Assembly: GCA_963756455.1 (NCBI GenBank) | Contig: CAVWNC010000004.1 | Span: forward strand, 3,410,001-3,474,000 | Source: DASQPA01 sp963756455 | GTDB taxonomy: Bacteria; Acidobacteriota; Thermoanaerobaculia; Multivoradales; UBA5704 | DNA: 64,000 bases | Reading direction: 5' to 3' | Part shown: piece after piece, positions 25,460 to 33,550 of the stretch | How the letters are laid out: each line of letters starts with the position of its first letter | Numbering within the stretch: the stretch's first letter is position 1 | The notes under the pieces: generated by a model | What the model was told of the DNA's origin: nothing | What the model saw: only the letters and a program-made list of their open reading frames with translations | Database searches by the model: none | Position numbers and translations under genes: made by a program

Positions 25460-26086
25460 TTACCCTCTCCCTGTCCTTGTAACATGTGAAGTCATGGAAT
25501 CCTGCGCTTCGAGCCGGCGCATGGCGCGAAAGAGGCGGCTCTCGACCGCGCCCTCCGTGACGCCTAAGACCTCCGCCGTTTCCCGGTAGGAGAGCCCCTC
25601 GAAACGGATGAGGACGAGGACCGCCCGCTGGTTGGCGGGCAGGGCCGAGATGGCGCGCCGGGTGGCGGCCCAGCGCCGCCGGGCCGCCAGGGCGTCCTCG
25701 GGGGTGGGCGCGCCGTCGGCGGGGTCGAACTCTCTCGCCTCCTCATTGTCGGCGGCACCGGCGGCGCTGGCCGCGGTAGCCGCCGGCGGCGCCGCGAAGC
25801 GCGTGAAGCGGACCAGCCGACGGCGGCGCAGCCGGTTGAGGCAGTGGTTGACCGCGATGCGGTAGAGCCAGGTGTAGACCTGGCCGCGAGGGGTGAAGTC
25901 CGCGGCTTTGCGGAAGGCCTTCAAGAAGACTTCCTGGACGGCGTCCCGCCCCTCCTCGCGATCGTCCAAGAGGCGCTCGCAGAGCCGCAGGAGCCGCTCC
26001 TGGTGGGCGTCGACGAGCAGGGCAAAGGCCTGTACGTCCCCCGCCGCAACCCGCGCCAGCACCTCCCAGCCCGGATCGGCCGCCAT
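25460..26086 (-). CDS. ECF RNA polymerase sigma factor
   Basis: The 208-residue protein has sigma region 2 (AFALLVDAHQERLLRLCERL, then DAVQEVFLKAFRKA and YTWLYRIAVNHCLNRLRRRR) and region 4 (ISALPANQRAVLVLIRFEG, SYRETAEVLGVTEGAVESRL). An Ala-rich linker of about 45 residues joins the two regions. I choose ATG 26086; the frame stays open further upstream but would overlap the preceding small gene by more than 60 bp. It belongs to an operon with ferredoxin, a mini sigma-like protein, anti-sigma and a Spy-like protein. Start choice is uncertain because no clear ribosome-binding site is visible. Confidence 0.85.
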   Translation of the reverse strand: MAADPGWEVLARVAAGDVQAFALLVDAHQERLLRLCERLLDDREEGRDAVQEVFLKAFRKAADFTPRGQVYTWLYRIAVNHCLNRLRRRRLVRFTRFAAPPAATAASAAGAADNEEAREFDPADGAPTPEDALAARRRWAATRRAISALPANQRAVLVLIRFEGLSYRETAEVLGVTEGAVESRLFRAMRRLEAQDSMTSHVTRTGRG

Positions 26087-26196
26087 TCCCGCGTCCGTGC
26101 CCACCGCGCCCGGTGGAACCCGTGGGAGGGTGGAATCTTGCGCTGGCGGCACTGGAGAGAGGGGAAGGGAATGGAACCCAAGGGGGAGGACGGGTT

Positions 26197-26475
26197 TCAA
26201 CAGCGTTCGGGGGAGCTCCGCCTCTGTCTCTGGGGAAGGCGTTCGGGGGCGCGGCGCAGGCAACTCCGCTTGAGGGTCGCGAGCAGCCAGAGCTCCCGGT
26301 TGGCAATCCGGTCCCAGCGGTAGATCAGCATGCCGAGGATCTCCTCAAGAACCTCCTCGGCCTCGTGCTCGCCGAGGCGAAAGGCGCAGAAGACCTGCTC
26401 GACCGGACCGCGGAGGCGGCGGAGGAGGTCGACGATCGGCTCGTCCTCACGGCTGTCGTGCGGTGGGGAGGTCAC
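26197..26475 (-). CDS. Small protein resembling sigma-70 region 2 alone
   Basis: The 92-residue product (GTG start at 26475) has the helical pattern of sigma region 2: a helix starting PIVDLLRRLRGPVEQVFCAF, then EHEAEEVLEEILGMLIYRW, comparable to the D-A-E-x-x-x-Q-E-x-F helix, and NRELWLLATLKRSCLRR, comparable to the WL-x-x-I-A-x-N helix. Region 4 is absent, so it cannot recognise a -35 element like a normal sigma factor. It lies 110 bp upstream of a full ECF factor on the same strand and could be a decoy, a truncated duplicate or an accessory factor. Family assignment is by pattern only. Confidence 0.6.
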   Translation of the reverse strand: MTSPPHDSREDEPIVDLLRRLRGPVEQVFCAFRLGEHEAEEVLEEILGMLIYRWDRIANRELWLLATLKRSCLRRAPERLPQRQRRSSPERC

Positions 26476-26524
26476 TTGGGGTACGCCCTGCGCCCCGCCC
26501 GCGAGCGGACGGACCGCTCGGGAT

Positions 26525-26893
26525 TCAGGTCCGGCTCTCGGCCGCCTCGTGCATCTGCTCGGGGTCGTAGGCGTAGATCAGCGAACGCACGGTCTTCTCG
26601 GGAGCGAGGCTCACCCCCTCGTCGTACGACCACATGTCGATCGTTTCCCACGGGCAGTAGCGGGCGCAGAGCTGGCAGCCGATGCAGCGTTCGAGATCGA
26701 CCTCGACGAGCTTCATGAACTCCGGGTGCTCGGGACCGGGCACGATCTCGATGCAGTCGACCGGGCAGAACGTGATGCACGCCTCGCAGCCGGTGCAGCC
26801 GGTCTGGTCGATGACCGCCAACTGCCGCGGCGGCTTGGGCCGTGGCGGCTTGTCGACTTCGATCTTCTTCGCGTACGGAAAGCTTTCGGCCAT
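26525..26893 (-). CDS. 2[4Fe-4S] ferredoxin-type protein
   Basis: The 122-residue protein carries two four-cysteine motifs: CTGCEACITFCPVDC and CIGCQLCARYCPWETI. These would hold two 4Fe-4S clusters as in bacterial-type ferredoxins. An N-terminal PPRPKPPRQL linker and a 40-residue C-terminal tail extend the core. The ATG at 26893 is preceded by GGAGCTGGGGA. It is an electron carrier in the cytoplasm; the redox partner is not in this window. It is the first gene of the minus-strand cluster containing the ECF sigma genes and is divergent from the LuxE-like gene. Confidence 0.88.
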   Translation of the reverse strand: MAESFPYAKKIEVDKPPRPKPPRQLAVIDQTGCTGCEACITFCPVDCIEIVPGPEHPEFMKLVEVDLERCIGCQLCARYCPWETIDMWSYDEGVSLAPEKTVRSLIYAYDPEQMHEAAESRT

Positions 26894-26964
26894 CGGTCCC
26901 CAGCTCCAGGAGCGGCACAAATTGGAGCGCCTACTCTAGCAGAAAACGATGACAGAATCGGCCC

Positions 26965-28050
26965 ATGATCGTCGAGCGCATCCACCGCTACCTGTCCGCA
27001 CCTCACGCCCCAAAAGACCGAGAGGCGGAGCCGGACGGCTTCGAGGAGCTGGCCCTCGCGGCCTTCGCCTTCCAGTTCGAGCGGATCGCCCCCTACCGCC
27101 GGCTCTGCGAGGGGCGCGGCGCGACCCCGGCGACGGTCGCCTCCTGGCGCCAAGTCCCCCCGGTTCCCGCCGCCGCCTTCCGCTCGCTGACCTTGGCCGC
27201 CGCCCCCGCCGTCGAGGTCTTCAGGAGCAGCGGGACGTCCAGCGGGGGGAGCGGCGCGGACGGGCGGAGCGTCCATTACCAGCCCTACCCGGAGCTCTAC
27301 CGGCAGGCGATCGACGCCTCGTTTCCGCAATTCTGCCTGCCGCCCGGTGAAACGGCGCCGCTCCCCATCCTTTCTTTAGTCCCGTCCCGCGAGCTGGTCC
27401 CCGATTCGAGCCTCTCCTTCATGGCCGAGCACGTGCTGGCGCGTTGGGGCCGGCCGGAGAGCGCGACCGCCTTCGCCCGCGGCGTCGAGGTCGCCAAGGC
27501 GCGCTCCTGGGCAGCGGCCCGGCAGCGCGAAAAACGGCCGGGGCTCGTCTTCACGACCGCGCTCGCCCTCGCCCAGTGGCTCGACTTCCTCGACCGTCAG
27601 GATCTCCGCTTCCGACTCCCGACGGGGACGGTAGTCTTCGAGACCGGGGGCTTCAAGGGACGGGCCGGCGAGATCTCGCGCGCCGACCTCCTCGACCGGC
27701 TCGCCCAGCGCCTGGCGGTGCCGGCCTCGGCGGTCGTCCGTGAGTACGGGATGACCGAGCTCTCAAGCCAGTGCTACACCCGAGCTCTCGCAGGCGGCGA
27801 TCCCGACCTCTTCGTCGCCCCCCATTGGGTGCGGGTGCGGATCCTCGATCCCGAGACCTTGGCCGAAGCCCCGGACGGGGTGCCGGGGCTCCTCGCCATC
27901 TTCGATCTCGCGAACGTCGGCTCCGCCGTTCACCTCCTGACCGAAGACCTCGGGATCGCCGAAGGGGACGGCTTCCGCCTCCTCGGCCGCGCCGCCGGAG
28001 CGGAGCTCCGCGGCTGCTCGCTCACGGTTGAGGAGCTGTCGCGGAGCTAG
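26965..28050 (+). CDS. LuxE-like acyl-protein synthetase
   Basis: The 361-residue protein belongs to the LuxE/acyl-protein synthetase branch of the adenylate-forming superfamily. Recognisable segments are VFRSSGTSSGG (the phosphate-binding loop), TVVFETGGFKGRAGEISRAD and VREYGMTELSSQCY. LuxE activates fatty acids to acyl-AMP and transfers them to a protein thiol, but no luxC, luxD or luciferase genes are nearby, so a different acylation role is more likely, for example in lipid or secondary metabolism. It stands alone between the ferredoxin operon (divergent) and the transporter genes. Confidence 0.8.
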   Translation: MIVERIHRYLSAPHAPKDREAEPDGFEELALAAFAFQFERIAPYRRLCEGRGATPATVASWRQVPPVPAAAFRSLTLAAAPAVEVFRSSGTSSGGSGADGRSVHYQPYPELYRQAIDASFPQFCLPPGETAPLPILSLVPSRELVPDSSLSFMAEHVLARWGRPESATAFARGVEVAKARSWAAARQREKRPGLVFTTALALAQWLDFLDRQDLRFRLPTGTVVFETGGFKGRAGEISRADLLDRLAQRLAVPASAVVREYGMTELSSQCYTRALAGGDPDLFVAPHWVRVRILDPETLAEAPDGVPGLLAIFDLANVGSAVHLLTEDLGIAEGDGFRLLGRAAGAELRGCSLTVEELSRS

Positions 28051-28172
28051 GCGACTGCGCGGCAGGAAAAGGTCGTACCGGAGGCCACCACCCTCCTGTC
28101 CCCCCCATCCCCATCCACCACCCCGACCAGGGGGAGGGACGCGGGGCGGAACACCTGCCTCATGCTCGTAAG

Positions 28173-28219
28173 GCGTTGCAGGCCTGAAAGGCCGCAATTC
28201 CTTAGCGAAGGTGCAACGC
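28173..28219. repeat. Intergenic palindrome
   Basis: GCGTTGC at 28173-28179 pairs with GCAACGC at 28213-28219. Inside lies AGGCCTGAAAGGCC, itself a short hairpin. The shape resembles dispersed intergenic hairpins seen in several environmental phyla. It sits in the 230-bp gap between the LuxE-like gene and the transporter genes, where nothing else is visible. Confidence 0.5.
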
Positions 28220-28282
28220 ACCACACTTTCGTGCCGCACTCCCTCCCCCGGGGCAAACTCGGGCGCGTGCTACGATCCGCCC

Positions 28283-29326
28283 GTGCGCTCCCGGCACCCC
28301 TTCTTCCCTCTCGGTCTCCTGCTCCTCGCGGCATTCCTGACGCCCGCGAGAGTGTCCGCTCTGGACAAGGTCACCCTCGCCACCAACTGGAAGGCGGAGG
28401 CCGAGCACGGCGGGTTCTACCAGGCGATCGCGACCGGGATCTATCGCCGGCATGGGCTCGAGGTGACGCTCCGGATGGGCGGCCCGCAGGTCAACAATCC
28501 GCAGCTCCTGGCCGCGGGGCTGGTCGACTTCAACGTCGGATCGAGCTCCTTCGCGGCCCTCAACTACGTCCAGGCCGGGGTGCCGGTCGTCACCGTCGCG
28601 GCTCTCTTCCAGAAAGACCCCCAGGTGCTCCTCTCCCACCCGGGCCAAGGCAACGACACGCTCCCGGCGCTCAAGGGCAAGCCCATCCTCATCGCCGGCG
28701 CCGCCCGCGCCACCTTCTGGAACTTCCTTCGCATCCGCTACGGCTATACCGACGACCAGATCCGCCCCTACACCTTCAACATGGCCCCCTTCCTCGCCGA
28801 CAAGAACGCCATCCAGGAGGGGTACCTGACGAGCGAGCCCTACACGCTCGAAAAAACGGGGGTGAAGCCGGTCGTCCACGTCCTCGCCGACCACGGCTTC
28901 GACAGTTACTCGACGACGATCGAGTGCGCCCGGAAACTCGCCGAGACCCGACCCGACCTCGTGCAGCGCTTCGTCGACGCCTCGATCGAGGGTTGGTACA
29001 GCTACCTCTACGGCGACCCCAGGCCCGCCAACGCCCTCATCCGACGCGATAACCCGGAGATGACCGACGACTTGATCGCCTATGGCATCGCGGCGATGAA
29101 GCGCTACGGGGTCGTCGACTCGGGCGACGCCCTGACTTTGGGCATCGGCGCCATGACCGACGCCCGCTGGCGCTCGTTCGCCACCTCGATGATCCAGGCC
29201 GCAGTCTACCCGAAGACGATCGATCTCCCGAAGGCGTACACCCTGCGGTTCGTCGACAAGAAGGTCGGCCTGGAGCTGAAGCCAAAACCCGGTGCCCCCG
29301 TCCACCCCAAGCCCCGACCGCGCTGA
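28283..29326 (+). CDS. ABC transporter substrate-binding protein, NMT1/THI5-SsuA type
   Basis: The 347-residue protein has a signal peptide (residues 1-23, GLLLLAAFLTPARVSA-LD) and the NMT1/SsuA fold: TLATNWKAEAEHGGFYQAIA, RRHGLEVTLRMGGPQVN and LLAAGLVDFNVGSSS. This is the pattern of periplasmic binders for pyrimidine precursors, riboflavin, or sulfonates; the GGP and W-K-AE-HGGFY motifs lean to the thiamine-precursor (THI5-like) side, but no TPP riboswitch is visible upstream. The start is GTG at 28283, with TACGAT ending 6 nt before it. The ATPase gene starts inside its 3' end. Confidence 0.87.
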   Translation: MRSRHPFFPLGLLLLAAFLTPARVSALDKVTLATNWKAEAEHGGFYQAIATGIYRRHGLEVTLRMGGPQVNNPQLLAAGLVDFNVGSSSFAALNYVQAGVPVVTVAALFQKDPQVLLSHPGQGNDTLPALKGKPILIAGAARATFWNFLRIRYGYTDDQIRPYTFNMAPFLADKNAIQEGYLTSEPYTLEKTGVKPVVHVLADHGFDSYSTTIECARKLAETRPDLVQRFVDASIEGWYSYLYGDPRPANALIRRDNPEMTDDLIAYGIAAMKRYGVVDSGDALTLGIGAMTDARWRSFATSMIQAAVYPKTIDLPKAYTLRFVDKKVGLELKPKPGAPVHPKPRPR

Positions 29327-30089
29327 AGCCGGCGAGCCCCTGGTCGAGCTCCGCGGCGTCGGCAAACGCTTCGGGGTCGAGCCTGGGGGGACCCAGGCGC
29401 TCGCCGGGCTCGATCTGGACGTCGCCGCGGGCGATTTCCTCGCTCTCCTCGGTCCCTCGGGCTGTGGCAAGAGCACGGCGCTCCGCTTGATCGCCGGTCT
29501 CGTCGCCCCGACCGCCGGCACCGTTCGGCGCCGCCTTGCCGATCCGCGGGCGCTGGGCTTCGTCTTCCAGGAGCCCACCCTCCTCCCCTGGGCGACGGTC
29601 GAAAAAAACGTCGCCCTTCCCTTGAAGCTCCTCGGGGTGCCGCGCGGCGAGATCGGCTCGCGGGTGGCGGAGTTGCTCACTCCGCTCGGCCTCGCCAGCT
29701 TCGGCCGCGCCTATCCCCGCGAGCTTTCCGGGGGGATGAAGATGCGCGTCTCGATCGCCCGCGCCCTCGCCCCGCGGCCGCGGCTCCTCCTCCTGGACGA
29801 GCCTTTCGCGGCGCTCGACGAAATCACCCGCTGGAAGCTGAACGACGACCTCCGCGCGCTCTGGCAGAACCAGCACCTGACCGTCGTCTTCGTCACCCAC
29901 AGCATCTACGAGTCGGCCTATCTCGCGACCCGGATCGCCGTCTTCTCCGCCCGCCCCGGCCGGGTCTTGAGCGAGATCGAAATCGACGGGGAGCCGGCCC
30001 GCGGCGAGGAGTACCGGACGTCCGCGGCCTATCTTCAGACCTGCCAGGCGGTCTCGGCGAAGCTCGCGGAGGCGCTGGGACGCTCATGA
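29292..30089 (+). CDS. ABC transporter ATP-binding protein, SsuB/TauB type
   Basis: The 265-residue ATPase has Walker A LLGPSGCGKSTALR, Q-loop FVFQEPTLLPWATV, signature LSGGMKMRVSIARAL, Walker B LLLLDEPFAALD and switch histidine VFVTHSIYESAYL. It is the energising subunit for the adjacent permease and binding protein. The GTG start at 29292 overlaps the 3' end of the binding-protein gene by 35 bp, and its stop overlaps the permease start by ATGA, so the three proteins are made together. Confidence 0.92.
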   Translation: MPPSTPSPDRAEAGEPLVELRGVGKRFGVEPGGTQALAGLDLDVAAGDFLALLGPSGCGKSTALRLIAGLVAPTAGTVRRRLADPRALGFVFQEPTLLPWATVEKNVALPLKLLGVPRGEIGSRVAELLTPLGLASFGRAYPRELSGGMKMRVSIARALAPRPRLLLLDEPFAALDEITRWKLNDDLRALWQNQHLTVVFVTHSIYESAYLATRIAVFSARPGRVLSEIEIDGEPARGEEYRTSAAYLQTCQAVSAKLAEALGRS

Positions 30090-30883
30090 GCCGTGGACTC
30101 CAGAGTCTCCGAAATCTCCTCCCGCCGGTGCTCCTGGCCGTCCTCGCGCTCGCCGCCTGGGAGGCGGTCGTGCGCCTCCGGCACATCCCGGAGTACCTCC
30201 TCCCCGGCCCGCTACGGATCGCGATGGCCTTGAGAGACGACTGGCCGACTCTCTTCCCCTCTCTCCTCTTCACCTGGACGGTGACGATCGAGGCGCTCCT
30301 CGCCGCCGCCGCCCTCGGGGCCGGGCTCGCGGTCCTCCTCGCGCAGGCGGCCTGGATCGAGCGGAGCCTCCTCCCCTTCGCGGTGGTCCTCCAGGTGACC
30401 CCGCTCGTCGCCATCGCGCCGCTCCTCTTGATCTGGGTGAAGAACGTCCACCTCGCCCTCGTCCTCTGCGCCTTCCTGGCCGCCTTCTTCCCTGTCGCCG
30501 CGAACACCACCTTGGGACTGCGGAGCGCCGACCACAACCTCCTGGACCTCCTCCGCCTCTACGGTGCCTCGCGCCGGCAGATCTTGACGACCGTCCGCCT
30601 GCCCTCCGCCCTCCCCTACTTCCTCGGCGGCCTCAGGATCAGCGGCGGTCTCGCCCTCATCGGCGCCGTGGTCGCCGAATTCGTCGCCGGAACGGGAGGC
30701 ACCGCCTCCGGGCTCGCCTACCGCATCCTCGAATCCGGCTACACCCTCCAGATCCCCCGCATGTTCGCTGCCCTCGTCCTCCTCGCCGGCTCCGGGGTGC
30801 TGCTCTACGCGGGGCTGTCGGGTCTTTCTTATCTTCTTCTAAGGCGGTGGCATGAGAGTGCCCTGCGACGGGAAGTCCTCTGA
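30086..30883 (+). CDS. ABC transporter permease, SsuC/TauC type
   Basis: The 265-residue protein has about six hydrophobic segments and the binding-protein-dependent permease EAA-like loop (LLRLYGASRRQILTTVRLPS, ALPYFLGGLRISGG). It starts with an ATG overlapping the ATPase stop. It is the membrane pore of the uptake system with the NMT1-like binding protein. Substrate assignment follows the binding protein: a small nitrogen heterocycle or sulfonate, undetermined. Confidence 0.92.
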   Translation: MSRGLQSLRNLLPPVLLAVLALAAWEAVVRLRHIPEYLLPGPLRIAMALRDDWPTLFPSLLFTWTVTIEALLAAAALGAGLAVLLAQAAWIERSLLPFAVVLQVTPLVAIAPLLLIWVKNVHLALVLCAFLAAFFPVAANTTLGLRSADHNLLDLLRLYGASRRQILTTVRLPSALPYFLGGLRISGGLALIGAVVAEFVAGTGGTASGLAYRILESGYTLQIPRMFAALVLLAGSGVLLYAGLSGLSYLLLRRWHESALRREVL

Positions 30884-30913
30884 ACTCCTGATCTCCTATG
30901 CCGAGGTGAACCC

Positions 30914-30976
30914 ATGAAACGCCTCCGCGCCCTCTTTCTCCTCCTCCTCCCGACCTCTCGCGCGCTTCGACCTGCC
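30914..30976 (+). pseudogene. Orphan signal-peptide fragment truncated at the phzF end
   Basis: ATG at 30914, preceded by GAGGTGAAC at a good distance, opens a frame reading MKRLRALFLLLLPTSRA, a typical signal-peptide beginning. After about 20 codons the sequence becomes the antisense of the phzF-like gene, whose stop is at 30978. I infer a deletion or insertion joint near 30975 that removed the rest of a secreted-protein gene once located after the transporter genes. Confidence 0.4.
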
Positions 30977-30977
30977 G

Positions 30978-31763
30978 TCAGATCTCCACCTCGCCTTCCA
31001 GGTAGAAGACACAAGAGCCTTCGAGCTCGACGCGATCCCCCTGCAATCGACAGAGGATCTCGCCGCCGCGCCGGGAGGCTTGGTAGGCGCGAAACGCCGT
31101 CTTGTGGAGTCGCTGGGCCCAGTAGGGCGCCAGTGCGCAGTGGGCGCCGCCGGTCACGGGATCTTCCGGGATGCCTTTGGCCGGGGCGAAGTAGCGGCTG
31201 ACGAAGTCGTAGGGGCCGTCCCCGGGCGCGGTCACGATCACTCCACCGCGGTCCAGGCGAGCGATCGCAGAGAACTCCGGAGCCAGCTCCCGCACCACCT
31301 GCGCGCTCTCCAGCAAGGCGAGATAGTTGAAGGCATCGACGACCACCTCGACGGGATCGACGCCCAACGCTTCGACCAGCGCGGGTGGTGTCGCGACGGA
31401 CGCGGACCGCCGGACCGGAAAGTCCATCACGTACCCCGCCTCCGTCCGGTTCACCGTCAGAGGACCGCTCGCCGAATCAAAGATCACCTGCCTGCGCCCA
31501 GGTTCCAACCGCTCCATGATCACCGCTGAGCTGGCCAGGGTGGCATGGCCGCAAAGCGGCACCTCCGTCATGGGCGTGAACCAGCGCAGGCGATAGTTGT
31601 CGCCTGCCGGGACCAGAAAAGCGGTCTCGGCCAAGTTGTTCTCAGCGGCGAGTGCCTGCAGGACGGTATCCTCCGGAAAGCGATCCATCGGCATCACCGC
31701 TGCGGGGTTGCCGGCGAAACGCCGGGTCGTAAAGGCGTCCAGCTGAAATATCTTCGTGCGCAT
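30978..31763 (-). CDS. PhzF-family isomerase-like protein
   Basis: The 261-residue protein belongs to the PhzF/diaminopimelate-epimerase-like family. Hallmarks are IFQLDAFTTRRFAGNPAAV at the start, the catalytic glutamate region NNLAETAFLV, RWFTPMTEVPLCGHATLA and the C-terminal half repeat EDPVTGGAHCALAPYW. Members isomerise small hydroxy-aromatic or amino-acid-derived substrates; phenazine genes are not nearby, so the substrate is unknown. It stands alone on the minus strand. Confidence 0.9.
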   Translation of the reverse strand: MRTKIFQLDAFTTRRFAGNPAAVMPMDRFPEDTVLQALAAENNLAETAFLVPAGDNYRLRWFTPMTEVPLCGHATLASSAVIMERLEPGRRQVIFDSASGPLTVNRTEAGYVMDFPVRRSASVATPPALVEALGVDPVEVVVDAFNYLALLESAQVVRELAPEFSAIARLDRGGVIVTAPGDGPYDFVSRYFAPAKGIPEDPVTGGAHCALAPYWAQRLHKTAFRAYQASRRGGEILCRLQGDRVELEGSCVFYLEGEVEI

Positions 31764-31901
31764 GGGAAGTCCTCTCGCATAAAAAAGAGCCCACGGGGAG
31801 CGAGAATCCTATCAGCCCAGGCACCCCGCACGAGCACTCCTGAACTGGGGCTCCGGCGGGAGCCGGCTGAAGCAGCCGCGGCGGACTCGCAAAAGCGATG
31901 A

Positions 31902-31923
31902 GCCGCGGAGATTCCCCCGCGGC
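31902..31923 (-). terminator. Hairpin after the secreted-protein gene at 31952
   Basis: GCCGCGG (31902-31908) and CCGCGGC (31917-31923) form a 7-bp perfect stem with an 8-nt loop, about 30 nt beyond the stop of the minus-strand gene. No clear T-run follows, so it may act with Rho. Confidence 0.45.
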
Positions 31924-31951
31924 CCACCTCCCTGTCAAGCGAGTGTAAGGG

Positions 31952-33244
31952 CTAGAAGCCGATCAGCTGGTGGCTCGCCGAGCAGGCGCTGTCGAGACGA
32001 TAGGCGTCGAAGCCCACGCTGTAGCGGCCCGACGAATTCATCAGAACCTCGACCCAGGCCTGCGCCGCGGCCGGATCCTCCGGCGGAACGCTGCCGGCCG
32101 GGTTGACCGTCGTGTTCAAGTCCAGGAACAGCCAGCCGGACTGGAAGGGCACCGGCAGGGCGCTCCCCCCGACGACCGTCGACTGCGTCTCCGCCGGGAA
32201 CGGGATGATCGAGCTCCCCGGCGGCACCGGCGACACCGGGAAGCTGTCCGGCACGACCGGGTGCTCCTGCTCGTCGAAAATCACGACCTGCTCCTGGCCG
32301 AGGGGATACCAGGACGGGGAGGTGCCGCACTTGAAGGGACCCTGGTTGACTTTCGAGTCGCGCCAGGCGACCAGGTTCGTGCCGCTGCCGGCCGCGCCCG
32401 TGAGGTTCGAGAAGCGGGTGGCGAAGTTGGTCGCGAGCGGCTCGCGGTTGTCGGCCGCCGTCCAGTTCACATAGCGGCCATAGAAGGTGTACTGACCGGG
32501 AGTCGACGTCTCGGGGTTCGTGTTGCTCGCCTCGATCGCCACGAGGGTGTTGCCGTACGACTGGTTGGCCTTGGGGTTCGAATAGATGACGTCGCCCCAG
32601 AGGAAGTTCTGATCGGTCGCGTCGCCCGCGCCGCCCGTGGCGAAGTAGCCGATGTCCGAGGGGAAGCGCAGGGTGCAGTTGTTGACCGTATCGATCGTCA
32701 CATAGCCGCGGGCGATGTGGTCGCCGTAGGCGAGACCCGCGCAGTTGTTGTTGAGGAGAGCCGAGGCCTTGCCGGTGAGACTGTTCTGCAGGTGGGTGAT
32801 GAAGCTCGCCGGCAGTGGGCCCACAGGGAGCTGGCCGGAGCAACTAGCGAAGTTGATGTCTTGCGAAAAGATGCCCTTGGGGCTGATGGTGTCGCTCGGA
32901 TCCTGTCCGGCCGAGGCCGTCTGCGGCAGGAGGCCGGAGACGATGATGTCATGCAGGTCGATCACCTGCACGTCGTAGCCGGTCAAGTAGATGTTGAAGT
33001 CGAGGACCGGGACCGACAGGTCGGACCAGATCGTGACGTGGGCGAGCAACGCGGCCGCGTTCGAGTTGTTGACCGAGAGCACGGTGTCGGCACCGTTCGC
33101 GTGCCGGAGGTCGACCTCGAAGTAGGGCAGGAGAAGCGTCGCGGCGGGAACGTCGTCGATCGTGCAGAGAACGGCCGCGGCGGGAAGTGGGATGCAGACG
33201 GCGCAAGCGGCGACGATGGCCGCGGACAAGAAACGACGGAACAT
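31952..33244 (-). CDS. Secreted protein of unknown function
   Basis: The 430-residue product has a clear signal peptide (MFRRFLSAAIVAACAVCIPL, cleaved near AAA-VLC) and the ATG at 33244 is preceded by GAAGGAGGAAGT. The mature protein is Asn/Ser/Thr-rich, with ATLLLPYFEVDL near its N-terminus and beta-rich segments such as YVNWTAADNREPLATNFATR and VPFQSGWLFLDLNTTV. Six or more Cys residues suggest disulfides outside the cytoplasm. I do not recognise a characterised family. It is divergent from tamA; two copies of an ATGCT-N5-AGCAT dyad lie upstream. Confidence 0.78.
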   Translation of the reverse strand: MFRRFLSAAIVAACAVCIPLPAAAVLCTIDDVPAATLLLPYFEVDLRHANGADTVLSVNNSNAAALLAHVTIWSDLSVPVLDFNIYLTGYDVQVIDLHDIIVSGLLPQTASAGQDPSDTISPKGIFSQDINFASCSGQLPVGPLPASFITHLQNSLTGKASALLNNNCAGLAYGDHIARGYVTIDTVNNCTLRFPSDIGYFATGGAGDATDQNFLWGDVIYSNPKANQSYGNTLVAIEASNTNPETSTPGQYTFYGRYVNWTAADNREPLATNFATRFSNLTGAAGSGTNLVAWRDSKVNQGPFKCGTSPSWYPLGQEQVVIFDEQEHPVVPDSFPVSPVPPGSSIIPFPAETQSTVVGGSALPVPFQSGWLFLDLNTTVNPAGSVPPEDPAAAQAWVEVLMNSSGRYSVGFDAYRLDSACSASHQLIGF

Positions 33245-33340
33245 ACTTCCTCCTTCAAGAGAAGACTGGGTTTCTCGCATGAGGAGCCTCCGAGGTGGGC
33301 TCTCCACCCGGGGCTCGTTCCAGATCGGACTTGTGCTGAT

Positions 33341-33410
33341 ATGCTTCCTGAGCATCTAGAATTGGAATTTCGGCTCCGCTCCACCCCCCTTCTATGCTGA
33401 AAAAGCATAG
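33341..33410. promoter_or_regulatory. Paired ATGCT-N5-AGCAT dyads in the divergent tamA region
   Basis: ATGCT-TCCTG-AGCAT lies at 33341-33355 and ATGCT-GAAAA-AGCAT at 33394-33408, the latter extended to a 7-bp stem (33392-33410). The copies are 53 bp apart, close to five helical turns. They sit in the 306-bp gap between the divergent secreted-protein gene and tamA, otherwise empty. They could be operator sites, or partly -10 elements (TATGCT on each strand). Confidence 0.4.
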
Positions 33411-33550
33411 TAACACGCTTGCAAGCCTGTTGTCTTCTCCCTGCGAATGTGGGCACAAGATGGGGAGACCGGTGGCAGGGGACGGCGGGCTATGCCGGTC
33501 GCACGCGCCGGTCTCCACCCTGGCACTGTCCTTGCTGTCTAACGCCCGCG

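Noticed and set aside
28051..28282. TPP riboswitch upstream of the NMT1/THI5-like transporter
   Set aside because: No CUGAGA-type conserved core or paired stems are visible; the apparent leader is too short if the -10 at 28271 is used.
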